Assembly: GCA_963761755.1 (NCBI GenBank) | Contig: CAVXIC010000006.1 | Span: 1 to 64,000, forward strand | Length of the DNA: 64,000 bases | Source of the DNA: CAJXVA01 sp963761755 | GTDB lineage: Bacteria; Myxococcota_A; Polyangia; Nannocystales; Nannocystaceae | Direction: 5' to 3' | Shown here: positions 15,346 through 23,761 of the stretch, one piece after another | How positions within the stretch are numbered: the stretch's first letter is position 1 | How the letters are laid out: each line of letters begins with the position of its first letter | Translations under genes and position numbers: made by a program | Notes under the pieces: model-generated | Told to the model about the DNA's origin: nothing | Seen by the model: the letters and a program-made list of their open reading frames with translations, nothing else | Database searches by the model: none

Positions 15346-15384
15346 TCGAGTGACTACGCGGGGACTTCGTCCACCCGCACGTGC
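15341..15384. repeat. 44-base sequence shared with the 3' ends of both FGE genes
   Basis: Bases 15341-15384 match 1624-1667 at 42 of 44 positions; the copy at 5164-5207 differs slightly more. At the FGE genes it spans the last codons and stop. Here its second half is the last nine codons (reading HVRVDEVPA) and stop of the minus-strand gene at 15354. At the FGE genes the corresponding minus frame has lost the stop. It looks like the trace of an ancestral convergent pair. Confidence 0.7.
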
Positions 15385-16505
15385 AGCTCGATCGGCCCGC
15401 TCACCCCTTGGAACGACGCCTGATCGCCCCGGACCTCCCGGTCCACGCCCCCGCCGGTCACCCGCAGCGTCGCGGTCACCGGGGTGCCGTCCTCGAACGC
15501 CAGGCTCACGCGCACCTCGTCGGGGCGCACGGGTTCGTGCTCGGGCCCGGTGGGGACCGGAGCAAACGGCCCGGGGGGCGCGTCGTCATCACCCCCGTCC
15601 GCGTCCGCGTCGTCTGCACGTTCGTCTTCGTCTTCGTCCGCGTCCGCGTCCGGATCGTCGGGCAGCTGCTCGTCCACCGCGCGCGGGGGCAGGATCACCC
15701 CCTCGAACGCGTACGTGCTCGCCGAGGGCAGGGCAAAGCCCTCGGCGCGCGCGAGCGAACCGTCCAGCTCGCCGGGCTGCGCGCCGGCCTGGGTGCTCAG
15801 CGTGTAGCGACCCCCGTGGACCGGTTCGCCGTCCAGCAGCAGCTCGACGCTCACGAACGCGTTGGGGTTGGGGTGGATGACCAGGACGTGCCGCTTGCGG
15901 GTGCTCAGGCCGACCGAGGCGCCGAGCTCGTAGCGCAAGCCGTGGTCGGGCCCGAGCATGCCCGAGGGGCTCGCGTCGCCGGAGAGCTCGAAGTGCACGG
16001 TGCCGCCGCCGGTGAGATCGTCGAAGCGAACCGACGACCGAGCGTCCAGCGTGACGAACTCGGTGCGTCCATCGGGCAGGCGCATCCGCCCGCGCGCCCC
16101 GGCGTAGCCCTCGCCCTGCGGGGACACGCAGACCACTTCGATCCAGTGCAGCCCCGGCTGTCCTCCCGGCGTGTCGTGGTCCGCGTCCTCGTCGCCGCCC
16201 CGGGGCAGCAGGTCGATCAGATCGATGGTGTCGGGCGCGTCGAACACCACCGGTTCGGGCGGCAGCTCGAAGAACAGCGCCGACTCGTCTTCGAGCTGCT
16301 TGCGAAGCTCGGTGAAGACGCCCTCGGTGTCGGTCGAGGGGGGCGTGAGCAGGGCGGCCCGGATCGCCGAGACGTTGTCGGGGGTGACCAGCGTGTACGC
16401 GGCCCGGCGGGCGCTGAGGTACCCGGTCCACCGCTGCAGGTCTCGCGCGGGGACGAGGTGGACCTCCTCGCCATCGAGCCGCAGCTTGATCGGTCGCAGT
16501 CCCAT
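15354..16505 (-). CDS. Type VI secretion-associated-like protein with beta-rich repeats
   Basis: 383 residues from the ATG at 16505 (MGLRPIKLRLDGEE); the frame is open further upstream but without protein-like sequence. Three beta-rich units share a pattern of a presented argument and a processed outcome, as in GRMRLPDGRTEFVTLDARS, LLLDGEPVHGGRYTL and LAFEDGTPVTATLRVTGGG. Such units occur in myxobacterial and proteobacterial proteins encoded beside VgrG/PAAR effectors. A strongly acidic Asp/Glu/Ala linker lies at about residues 290-325. There is no signal peptide. It is divergent from the toxin at 16779, so a loading or adaptor role for that effector is a reasonable inference, not shown directly. 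Confidence 0.65.
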   Translation of the reverse strand: MGLRPIKLRLDGEEVHLVPARDLQRWTGYLSARRAAYTLVTPDNVSAIRAALLTPPSTDTEGVFTELRKQLEDESALFFELPPEPVVFDAPDTIDLIDLLPRGGDEDADHDTPGGQPGLHWIEVVCVSPQGEGYAGARGRMRLPDGRTEFVTLDARSSVRFDDLTGGGTVHFELSGDASPSGMLGPDHGLRYELGASVGLSTRKRHVLVIHPNPNAFVSVELLLDGEPVHGGRYTLSTQAGAQPGELDGSLARAEGFALPSASTYAFEGVILPPRAVDEQLPDDPDADADEDEDERADDADADGGDDDAPPGPFAPVPTGPEHEPVRPDEVRVSLAFEDGTPVTATLRVTGGGVDREVRGDQASFQGVSGPIELHVRVDEVPA

Positions 16506-16778
16506 GCGCGCGGCCAGTCTCGGCGAGCGAAGGCACCCGCGCAAGCGGGCGACGCGTCTGGGGACACCTCGTGGCTGTCTCCAGGACGAAGCGATCGCAC
16601 TGCAAGGATGCTGCACCAGCCCGCGGGCCCGCGCCGTCTGTGGGCCAGTGCAGCCTGCGCGCGTCCCTCGTGCAGCGTCCTGCGTCCGCCACCGCGCGCG
16701 TTCGGGCGCTGGAGACCACAGAGTCGTTGAACGACCGACGCCGAGCTGACACGCTGCAAAGGTGGGAGGGCTGAGCAC
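16506..16778. other. Divergent intergenic region between the type VI-like gene and the toxin gene
   Basis: 273 bases with no convincing gene; the ORFs here are Arg/Ser-rich shadows. It must hold the start signals of both flanking genes. A purine-rich GGTGGGAGGG about 15 bases before the toxin ATG may be its ribosome binding site, though the spacing is long. I see no clear operator or hairpin. Confidence 0.4.
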
Positions 16779-18419
16779 ATGAGTCGTGAGATCCAGGTTC
16801 CGAACCTCCCGAGCATCGACGGTGAGGAGGTCGAGGCGTTCGGTCGCATCCGGTCGCTGTCCGGGGGGGTCTCGGTCTACGCACTCCCCGGCGCTGGCTC
16901 TCGCGTGCTGGCCAACCTTCGGTTCAACGACCGCGTCTTCGTCATCTTGCGGCTGCGCACGCCCTCGGGCTGGCTGATGGTGTCGACCGATGACGGGGCC
17001 GTGGGCTACGTCGACCAGACCAAGGTCTCGGTCGGTGCGCCCGATCCGGGCGCCAGGCTTCACTACGTTCGCCCAGGCGAGACCGCCCAGGTCATCGCGC
17101 GTCAGTACTACAGCGAGGGCGTCGAGCGAGGGCGTGACGAACGGTTCTACGTGAACGTCCTCGTTCACGCCAACTGGAGCGAGACCGGCGAGGCGAGAGG
17201 AGTCTACCGCGAGCGACTCGACGGACCCTGGGACACCACGCAGACGCGGGCGAACTACCTCATCTGGGTGCCGAGCGTCGAGTTTGCAAACACGCTCGAG
17301 GGCCAGGTCTCCGCGGGTTCATTCCGCCGCGATCTCTGGAATCGGGTGGCGCGGACGTTCGAGCAAGCGTGGGAGTGGGTGAAGTTCAGCGCGGGGTTTC
17401 TCGGCGGCCTCATCCACGGTGCGCTCGAGTGCGTCTGGGACATGGTCGTTGGCATCTTCGACCTGGTCGGCTTCGTTTGGGACTTCATCAAGCTCATCGT
17501 CGCCGGAGAGCTTCTCAGCCGGGCCAGAGAGCTGTGGGACTCGCTCTCGCTCTCGGGAATCCAGCAGGCCGCGACCGGACTGTTCAACGACTTCGTCGCC
17601 AAGTGGAACCATGAGTCTGCCCTTCGCCGCGGGCACTTTCGCGGGTGGGTCGTCGGCTATCTCATCGCGACCGTCCTGCTGACGATCTTCACGCTTGGCG
17701 GGGCTGCGCTGGCGCTGACTGGGCGTCTGGGCGCGATCATCCGGTGGGCCCGGACGGTCCGGGTGTTGAGCAGGGCGATGGACACCGCCGTGGCTGCAAC
17801 GCGAGGGCTCAACGCATCCGCCCGCCGCGCGCGCGATGCCCTGCGAAACTCCTTCGGGCGCCGCCGTACGGAGCCCTCTCGCACCCCCGCGCACGAAGAC
17901 CTCAGCGACGAGCTGCGAGCCGCCCATGGCTCCGACGCGCCCGAGGGAGGGGCGGCGGCGGTTCCCGACAACGCAACCTCCAGGCCAGCCCGTCGAAATC
18001 CCGGCGCGAGAGCGCGAGGAACCCCTGAACACGTCGACAGACGTGCGCCTCGAGACAAGCAGCTGAAGGTCAGTCGGCAAAACGAGTCTGCGGACTACCT
18101 CGCCGAGCAGGGCTTCGACATCCGCCACAACGACAATCCGCTGCCCAACGGGAAGGAGCCGGACTACTTCATGGAGGGCAACTACTGGGACCACCTCAAC
18201 CCGACGAGCAACAATGCCGATCAGATACGCAAGGGCATCCGCAAGAAGGCGGATCCCGATCCTCAGAAGCGACAGGCTGACCGCGTCGTCGTGAGGCTCG
18301 ACGACTCGAGCGTATCGACCCAAGAACTCGTCGATCTCCTTCAGCGCAGACCGATTCCCGAGCTTCAAGAGGCGATCATCATCGAGAATGGGTCGTTCAC
18401 GATGTTCCCGCCACGGTAG
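16779..18419 (+). CDS. Polymorphic toxin: SH3/LysM-like N-terminus, membrane segments, CdiA-type tRNase C-terminus
   Basis: The 546-residue product starts at ATG 16779. Residues 25-85 look like a bacterial SH3 domain (VSVYALPGAG, then RTPSGWLMV and GAVGYV). Residues 85-165 resemble a LysM-like segment (YVRPGETAQVIARQYY, then NYLIWVP). Hydrophobic stretches follow at about 200-245 and 285-320 (VGYLIATVLLTIFTLGGAAL). A low-complexity linker leads to residues 426-546, which match the CdiA_C contact-dependent inhibition tRNase pattern: NESADYLAEQGFDIRHND, then KEPDYFMEG, a DHLNP motif, RKGIRKKAD and a final IENGSFTMFPP. Family knowledge: these PD-(D/E)xK-like domains cut tRNA in rival cells. The next gene, 3 bases away, is the expected immunity gene. 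Confidence 0.75.
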   Translation: MSREIQVPNLPSIDGEEVEAFGRIRSLSGGVSVYALPGAGSRVLANLRFNDRVFVILRLRTPSGWLMVSTDDGAVGYVDQTKVSVGAPDPGARLHYVRPGETAQVIARQYYSEGVERGRDERFYVNVLVHANWSETGEARGVYRERLDGPWDTTQTRANYLIWVPSVEFANTLEGQVSAGSFRRDLWNRVARTFEQAWEWVKFSAGFLGGLIHGALECVWDMVVGIFDLVGFVWDFIKLIVAGELLSRARELWDSLSLSGIQQAATGLFNDFVAKWNHESALRRGHFRGWVVGYLIATVLLTIFTLGGAALALTGRLGAIIRWARTVRVLSRAMDTAVAATRGLNASARRARDALRNSFGRRRTEPSRTPAHEDLSDELRAAHGSDAPEGGAAAVPDNATSRPARRNPGARARGTPEHVDRRAPRDKQLKVSRQNESADYLAEQGFDIRHNDNPLPNGKEPDYFMEGNYWDHLNPTSNNADQIRKGIRKKADPDPQKRQADRVVVRLDDSSVSTQELVDLLQRRPIPELQEAIIIENGSFTMFPPR

Positions 18420-18422
18420 TCC

Positions 18423-18824
18423 ATGTCCAGCCCATACCAAGTTCTCATTCGGACCTCGTCGAGTGCAACCGGCGCTCAGGTACACAGGGACCTCGAGCAG
18501 CGCCTGCGCGACTCCGGCGGCCGCGTCGAAGTCGGCGCGCCTGACCAAGAGGACGCCCAGGACGCGCAGCGCTTCTTCCGGCTCTCGCCCAACCTCTCCG
18601 CCGACGTCACCCCCAGTCGCTCCGGCCAGGAGGGCGCCATCTTCGTCGCGCTCATCTCCTGGGCTCGCACCGCGGGAGCCGACATCGTCATCTTGCTGGA
18701 CTGGGAACTCGTCGCCTCGGTCCGCAGCGGGGCCCTCGAAGCGATCAGCAGCGAGCGTGAGTTCTTCGAGCGCGAAGTCCTGCCGAACCTCGGCGGTTCG
18801 GCGACCTTCGTCCAAAGGAACTGA
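18423..18824 (+). CDS. Candidate immunity protein for the CdiA-type toxin
   Basis: 133 residues, starting 3 bases after the toxin stop. It is small, soluble and acidic, with no signal peptide or membrane segment, and it begins MSSPYQVLIRTSS. A mixed alpha/beta composition is seen (GAIFVALISWARTAG, then IVILLDWEL). I do not recognise a named immunity family. The assignment rests on position and size: polymorphic toxin genes are nearly always followed directly by their immunity gene. The alternative, an unrelated small cytoplasmic protein, cannot be excluded. Confidence 0.6.
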   Translation: MSSPYQVLIRTSSSATGAQVHRDLEQRLRDSGGRVEVGAPDQEDAQDAQRFFRLSPNLSADVTPSRSGQEGAIFVALISWARTAGADIVILLDWELVASVRSGALEAISSEREFFEREVLPNLGGSATFVQRN

Positions 18825-18831
18825 GGCGGAC

Positions 18832-18847
18832 GCCCGCCAACGCGGGC
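18832..18847. terminator. GC-rich hairpin between convergent genes
   Basis: GCCCGC-CAAC-GCGGGC forms a perfect 6 bp stem with a 4-base loop between the convergent immunity and peroxidase genes. There is no T-tract, so termination is possible but unproven. Confidence 0.4.
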
Positions 18848-18869
18848 GGCTCGGGCGCGGGCCCGTCGC

Positions 18870-19349
18870 CTACGTGCCCAGCGCCGCGTCCAGATCGGCC
18901 GCGATCTCCTCGGGCGTGGTCTTGGGCCCGTAGCGCTTGACCACGTTGCCCTTCGCGTCGACCAGGAACTTGGCAAAGTTCCACGAAATCTCCGACGTGC
19001 CGTCCTCGCCCGGCGCCTGCTCGCGCAGGAATGCGTACAGCGGCGCGGCCCCGTCTCCGTTGACCTCGATCTTGGCGAACATCGGGAAGTTCACGTCGTA
19101 CTTGGACTTCGCGAACGCGTGGATCTCCGCGTTGGTGCCCGGCTCCTGCTTGCCGAACTGGTTGCAGGGGAACGCGAGAACGTTCAAATCATCGCGGCTC
19201 TCATGCAGCGTACGCAGACCTGCGTACTGACCGGTGAGGCCTCAGCGACTCGCAACGTTGACGACCAAGCAGGCCTTGCCCGCAAACCGACCGAGCTTCA
19301 CCGTCTCACCGGTGATCGACTCCATTTCGAACGCATGAAACTTTGACAT
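18870..19349 (-). CDS. Selenocysteine-containing glutathione peroxidase (in-frame TGA at codon 36)
   Basis: Reading from ATG 19349 gives MSKFHAFEMESITGETVKL, then LVVNVASR, an in-frame TGA (complement 19242-19244), then GLTGQYAGL. In glutathione peroxidases the motif is NVAS-x-[C/U]-GLT, so the TGA sits exactly at the catalytic Cys/Sec position. The frame then continues to TAG at 18870 with the other catalytic residues, Gln in CNQFGKQEPG and Trp-Asn in SWNFAKFLV. Total length is 159 residues, normal for the family. A hairpin with a GGUC apical loop follows the UGA. The enzyme reduces peroxides. No Sec machinery is in the window. A gene caller ignoring Sec would report only a truncated 105-residue protein. 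It follows the DUF3105 gene by 43 bases. Confidence 0.88.
19210..19227 (-). promoter_or_regulatory. Bacterial SECIS hairpin
   Basis: In the mRNA sense the sequence is GUACGCA-GGUC-UGCGUAC, a perfect 7 bp stem with the GGUC loop. It begins 15 bases after the UGA. The core GCAGGUCUGC is the same as the apical stem-loop of the Escherichia coli fdhF SECIS, which binds SelB through its bulged U and the GGUC loop. This is direct support for UGA decoding as selenocysteine. Confidence 0.85.
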
Positions 19350-19392
19350 GCCAGCAGCCTACCGGGCTGCGGCGGTGACGCCAGCGGCGCCC

Positions 19393-19941
19393 TCACTTGA
19401 CGATGTTCTCGGGTGCGAAACCTTCATGCTGGTCGACGAAGCACATCACAGCGTCGGCGTCGATGGTCTCGAAGGTCCACACCCAGCTCCAGCTGATCGC
19501 CGCGAAGCGGGTCGGCAGCTCGACGTCGCGCGTCACGAGGATGCGCATGTCGGGTCGCTCGGCGACCACGTCCGCGAACGCCCGAATGTCTTGGGCGCAG
19601 TCGGTGCAGTTGTAGGCCAACACGATGCCGCCGTGCTCGAGGTTGTGCACGTAGGTGCCCCGGTCGACCGTGCCCTCGTGCACGCCCCAGTGCGTCGCGC
19701 TGGGGTAGTGGGCGCCGCTGTGGGGCGGGTTGCTGTCGTAGCGCAGGGCCGACCCGAAGGGCACGTGCCCGGTGCCCTCGCTGCACAGCGATTCACCGAG
19801 CGTCTCTGGGCACCCGGCGATCTCCAGCGACCGGGACCGGACGCAGTTGGGATCGTCCGGGTCGACGCCCGACGCCTCCTCGCCCGCGTCGCAGCCGCTG
19901 AGCACCGCCGCCAGCGCCCACCCGATCGCCTTGGCCCGCAT
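19393..19941 (-). CDS. DUF3105 family lipoprotein
   Basis: The 182-residue product has a lipoprotein signal (AIGWALAAVLSGC). It has the DUF3105 core: a Pro-Pro-His-Ser-Gly-x-His-Tyr element (NPPHSGAHY), ATHWGVH, and VHNLEHGGIVLAYNC, ending in a region with Trp pairs (SWSWVW). Conserved His residues suggest metal binding, but no activity is established for the family. It precedes the selenoprotein peroxidase on the same strand and may share its transcript. Several Cys residues (CSEG, YNCTDC) suit a periplasmic or outer-membrane location. Confidence 0.82.
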   Translation of the reverse strand: MRAKAIGWALAAVLSGCDAGEEASGVDPDDPNCVRSRSLEIAGCPETLGESLCSEGTGHVPFGSALRYDSNPPHSGAHYPSATHWGVHEGTVDRGTYVHNLEHGGIVLAYNCTDCAQDIRAFADVVAERPDMRILVTRDVELPTRFAAISWSWVWTFETIDADAVMCFVDQHEGFAPENIVK

Positions 19942-20030
19942 GACCAGGGAGTACGCCCGAGGGCGCCGAGGTTCCCGGCCGCCCGCTGTGGGCCGTCAGA
20001 TGCTGCCTGCGCGCGTGCTAGCGTGCTTCG

Positions 20031-21839
20031 GTGGACGATTCCGCGCGCACGGCCGAGCCGACGATGGACGCAGCCCAGACCGCGGATGCGGTCGACAAGA
20101 TGCCCGTCGGCGCCCGGGTGCGCCGTCTGCTGAGCTACGCGTGGCCCTACCGGGTGCGCATGGGCATCGCGCTGTTCTGCCTGGTCATCGGCAGCGGCCT
20201 GGGCCTGCTGTATCCGGCCTACTTCGGCGAGGTGATCGATGCCGCGTTCAAGGACAAGGACGTCACGGCGCTCTCGGAGCACAGCGTCACGCTCATCGGC
20301 ATCTTCGCGGTGCAGGCGGTGTTCGTGTTCTTTCGGCACTACCTGGTGTCGTGGGTGGGCGAGCGCGTCGTCGCCGACCTTCGGGTCCAGCTCTACCGGC
20401 ACCTGGTCACGCTCTCGCAGACCTACTTTCACAAGCGCCGCACAGGCGAGCTGCTCTCGCGACTCGCCGAGGACGTGGGCAAGGTGCACGGCACGGTCAG
20501 CTCGGACCTCTCGATGGCGGCCCGCAACGCGCTTTCGCTGGTCGGAGGCATCGGGATCTTGCTCTACACCAACCTGCAGCTCACCCTCGTGATGCTGGCG
20601 GTCGTGCCGCCGCTGGCGATAGCGACCGTGTTCTTCGGCCGCAAGATCCGCAAGCTCGCGCGCAAGGCCCAGGACGAGCTGGCCCAGGCCAACGCCGAGC
20701 TGGCCGAGGGTATCTCGGGCATCGAGACGGTGCAGGCCTTCACCCGCGAGGACTTCGAGGTCGAGCGCTACGGGCGGTCGATCGCGCGCAGCTTCGACCT
20801 GTTCATCAAGCGGGTGCTCGCCGGGTCATGGTTCATGAGCCTCTCGAGCTTCCTGGCCTTCTCGGCCATCGCCGGCATCTTCTTCCTCGGCGGCCGCATG
20901 GTGGCCACCGACGCCATCTCCCCGGGCGACCTCACCGAGTTCATGCTCTACACGATGATGGTCGCCGGCGCGGTCGGGGCCATGGCGGGCATCTGGGCCC
21001 AGCTACAGGCCGCGCTCGGGGCCACCGCGCGGATCTTCGAGATCATCGACACCCGCTCCGACCTCGTCGAGCCCGAGCACCCCACGGCGCTGACCGATCT
21101 CCAGGGCAAGGTCGAGTTCGACGACGTCGGGTTCAGCTACGGCGACCGCGACGCGGCGGTGCTGCAGCACGTCGCCTTGCGCATCGAGCCCGGCCAGACC
21201 TGTGCACTCGTCGGCACCAGCGGCTCGGGCAAGACCACGCTCGCCCGCCTGCTGCAGCGCATGTATGACCCCTCGCAGGGGCGGGTGACCATCGACGGCA
21301 TCGACCTGCGCGACGTCGCGTTGGCCGACCTGCGCGGCGTGATGGCGGTGGTCTCGCAAGAGCCAATCCTGTTCTCCGGCACCATCCGCGAGAACATTCG
21401 CTACGGCGATCTGACCGCCTCCGACGCCGACATCGAGCGCGCCGCCAAGCAGGCCAACGCGCACGACTTCATCGGCGAGTTTCCCGACGGCTACGACACC
21501 AAGGTCGGCGAGCGAGGCGTCCAGCTCTCCGGAGGACAGCGGCAGCGCGTGTCGATCGCGCGGGCCATCTTGCGCGACCCCAAGGTCCTCATCCTCGACG
21601 AGGCCACCAGCGCCCTGGATGCCAAGAGCGAGGGCGTGGTCCAGGACGCGTTGGAGAGGCTGCAGGCCGGCCGCACCACCTTGGTGATCGCGCACCGCCT
21701 CTCCACCGTCCGCGACGCCGACCGGATCGTCGTGCTCGATCACGGGCGCATCGTGGAGTCGGGCACCCACCAGGCCCTCATGGCCAGCGGGGGCGCCTAC
21801 AGCGAGCTCGTGGCCCGCCAGGCGGAAGCTGCCGCCTGA
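20031..21839 (+). CDS. ABC transporter, fused membrane and ATPase domains (MsbA-like)
   Basis: 602 residues from a GTG; an ATG at 20064 is an alternative. Six membrane helices lie in the first 320 residues, followed by a nucleotide-binding domain with Walker A GTSGSGKTT, signature LSGGQRQR, Walker B VLILDEATSALD and switch AHRLST. It is a half-size exporter that works as a homodimer, of the lipid or multidrug export type. There is no peptidase domain. The start region is divergent from the DUF3105 gene with about 90 bases between. The substrate cannot be told from sequence alone. Confidence 0.88.
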   Translation: MDDSARTAEPTMDAAQTADAVDKMPVGARVRRLLSYAWPYRVRMGIALFCLVIGSGLGLLYPAYFGEVIDAAFKDKDVTALSEHSVTLIGIFAVQAVFVFFRHYLVSWVGERVVADLRVQLYRHLVTLSQTYFHKRRTGELLSRLAEDVGKVHGTVSSDLSMAARNALSLVGGIGILLYTNLQLTLVMLAVVPPLAIATVFFGRKIRKLARKAQDELAQANAELAEGISGIETVQAFTREDFEVERYGRSIARSFDLFIKRVLAGSWFMSLSSFLAFSAIAGIFFLGGRMVATDAISPGDLTEFMLYTMMVAGAVGAMAGIWAQLQAALGATARIFEIIDTRSDLVEPEHPTALTDLQGKVEFDDVGFSYGDRDAAVLQHVALRIEPGQTCALVGTSGSGKTTLARLLQRMYDPSQGRVTIDGIDLRDVALADLRGVMAVVSQEPILFSGTIRENIRYGDLTASDADIERAAKQANAHDFIGEFPDGYDTKVGERGVQLSGGQRQRVSIARAILRDPKVLILDEATSALDAKSEGVVQDALERLQAGRTTLVIAHRLSTVRDADRIVVLDHGRIVESGTHQALMASGGAYSELVARQAEAAA

Positions 21840-21876
21840 GGTTCCCGCTCGCCGGGGCCCGTGTTATGCCGCAAAC

Positions 21877-23457
21877 ATGGCGGACGCCACCGAAGATCGC
21901 ATGCAGAAAATCGTGTCGCTGTGCAAGCGGCGCGGCTTCGTGTTCCAGAGCTCGGAGATCTACGGCGGTCTTCGAAGCGCCTACGACTACGGCCCGATGG
22001 GCGTCGAGCTCAAGCGCAACCTCATGAACGAGTGGTGGCGCGCCATGGTGCACAGCCGCGAGGACATCGTCGGCCTGGACGCGTCGATCATCATGCACCC
22101 GCAGGTCTGGAAGAGCTCGGGGCACCTGGCCAACTTCTCCGACCCGCTGGTCGACTGCAAGGTCTGCGGCGAGCGCTTTCGGGCCGACAAGGCGCCGCGC
22201 GCCGAGCCCGGGGCGCCGGCGCCGATCGAGCTCGCGGACAAGGGGCGGGCCAAGGCGGCGCTCGACAAAGTGCAGACCCTGGCCGAAGGCATCGCGCGCG
22301 ACGGCAAGACCCTGACCGGCGCCACCGTGGACGCCCGCGGCTACGTCTGCACCAACTGCGGCTCGCCGTTCCTCTCCGAGGAGCGCCAGTTCAACCTCAT
22401 GTTCCGCACCTCGCTGGGTCCGGTCGATCCCGTCGCGGCGATGATCGACGCGGTCAAGGGGTCGGTGGAGGCTGGCGACGACGAGGCGACCCTGCGCGGC
22501 AAGGTCGAGGAGGCGATGTCCGACAGCGCGGTCTACCTGCGCCCCGAGACCGCGCAGGCCATGTTCGTCAACTTCCTCAACGTGCAGCAGAGCACCGGGA
22601 TGAAGGTGCCCTTCGGCATCGCCCAGATGGGCAAGAGCTTCCGCAACGAGGTCAAGGTCGAGCACTTCATCTTCCGCTCGTGCGAGTTCGAGCAGATGGA
22701 GATGGAGTACTTCGTCGAGCCGGGGGAGGGACCCACCATGCTCGACTACTGGAAGGACGCGCGCATGGCCTGGTGGAAGAGCCTGGGCATCAAGGAGGAG
22801 AACCTTCGCCTGCGCGCCCACGACAGCGATGAACTCGCCCACTACAGCGACGGCTGCTACGACGTCGAGTACCTGTTCCCGTGGGGCTGGGACGAGCTGG
22901 AGGGCATCGCCAGCCGCACCGACTACGACCTCAACGCCCACACCAACGGCTCGGGCAAGAAGCTCCAGTACTTCGACCCGCAGAAGCCAGACCCCGACAC
23001 CGGCAAGGACGGCTGGCGCTACATGCCGCACGTGATCGAGCCGGCCGCCGGCGCCACCCGTGGCCTGCTGGCCCTGCTGTGCGACGCCTACGACGAAGAG
23101 CCCGGCGACGAAGACGGCAAGGGGGCCCGCACGGTGCTCCGCTTGCACCCCCGCCTTGCGCCGATCAAGGTCGCGGTGCTGCCCTTGGTCAAGAAGGACG
23201 GCATGCCCGAGGTCGCTCGCGAGATCGTCGACATGTTCTACGCCGCGGGCATCAACGCCAAGATGGACTCTCAGCACGCCATCGGGAAGCGCTACGCACG
23301 TCACGATGAGATCGGCACCCCGTATGCGATCACCGTCGACAACGACACCCTCGTCGACCGCAGCGTCACCTTGCGCATGCGCGACGACCGAACCCAGACG
23401 CGGATTCCTCTGACCACGGCCGTCGAGGTCGTCACCCAAGCCCTCAGCCAAGCCTGA
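21877..23457 (+). CDS. glyS: Glycine--tRNA ligase, dimeric class II type
   Basis: 526 residues, starting 37 bases after the ABC gene. Class II motifs are clear: the N-terminal GFVFQSSEIYGG and SAYDYGPMGVELK, a zinc-ribbon pair (CKVCGERF, CTNCGSPF), motif 2 SFRNEV and EQMEMEYFVEP, and the C-terminal anticodon-binding domain (KVAVLPLVKKDG). This is the homodimeric form found in eukaryotes, archaea and some bacteria, not the alpha2-beta2 form. It charges tRNA-Gly in the cytoplasm. An insertion of about 55 residues separates the two zinc-ribbon halves and is Ala/Lys-rich. The yggX-like gene follows at 17 bases. Confidence 0.95.
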   Translation: MADATEDRMQKIVSLCKRRGFVFQSSEIYGGLRSAYDYGPMGVELKRNLMNEWWRAMVHSREDIVGLDASIIMHPQVWKSSGHLANFSDPLVDCKVCGERFRADKAPRAEPGAPAPIELADKGRAKAALDKVQTLAEGIARDGKTLTGATVDARGYVCTNCGSPFLSEERQFNLMFRTSLGPVDPVAAMIDAVKGSVEAGDDEATLRGKVEEAMSDSAVYLRPETAQAMFVNFLNVQQSTGMKVPFGIAQMGKSFRNEVKVEHFIFRSCEFEQMEMEYFVEPGEGPTMLDYWKDARMAWWKSLGIKEENLRLRAHDSDELAHYSDGCYDVEYLFPWGWDELEGIASRTDYDLNAHTNGSGKKLQYFDPQKPDPDTGKDGWRYMPHVIEPAAGATRGLLALLCDAYDEEPGDEDGKGARTVLRLHPRLAPIKVAVLPLVKKDGMPEVAREIVDMFYAAGINAKMDSQHAIGKRYARHDEIGTPYAITVDNDTLVDRSVTLRMRDDRTQTRIPLTTAVEVVTQALSQA

Positions 23458-23474
23458 GCGAACGCGACGTCATC

Positions 23475-23759
23475 ATGAACAGCCCACGCACCGTCCACTG
23501 CAACAAATACGGCGAAGAACTCCAGGGCCTGCCCTTCAAGCCGTTCCCCGACGACTTCGGTCAGAAGATCTACGACCACGTCAGCATGAAGGCGTGGAAG
23601 GAGTGGCTGCAGGTCTCTCCGCGGTACATCAACACGTACCGCATCGACCTGCAGTCCGACGAGGGCAAGGAGTTCCTGCGCAAGCAAATGCGCATCTTCT
23701 TCGGCTTCGAAGAAGGCGACCTCGTCGAGACCGCCTGGGTCCCGCCCTCGCAGGGGTGA
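23475..23759 (+). CDS. yggX: Fe(II)-trafficking / oxidative damage protection protein
   Basis: 94 residues, matching the family length. Conserved features are the early Cys (VHCNKYGEE), GLPFKPFP, G-Q-K-I-Y-D-H-V-S, AWKEWL and the INTYRIDL segment before a Phe-rich end. YggX protects iron-sulfur clusters from oxidants and may carry iron. The gene probably shares a transcript with glyS. It ends 2 bases from the convergent lipoprotein gene. Confidence 0.9.
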   Translation: MNSPRTVHCNKYGEELQGLPFKPFPDDFGQKIYDHVSMKAWKEWLQVSPRYINTYRIDLQSDEGKEFLRKQMRIFFGFEEGDLVETAWVPPSQG

Positions 23760-23761
23760 GC

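Noticed and set aside
15354..17168. A 604-residue version of the type VI-like protein
   Set aside because: The extra 221 residues overlap the divergent toxin gene and are not protein-like; MGLRPIKLRLDG at 16505 is the natural start.
18870..19187. A 105-residue truncated peroxidase pseudogene
   Set aside because: The missing N-terminus is present in frame upstream of the TGA, the TGA is at the catalytic position and a SECIS hairpin follows, so the gene is read as a selenoprotein.
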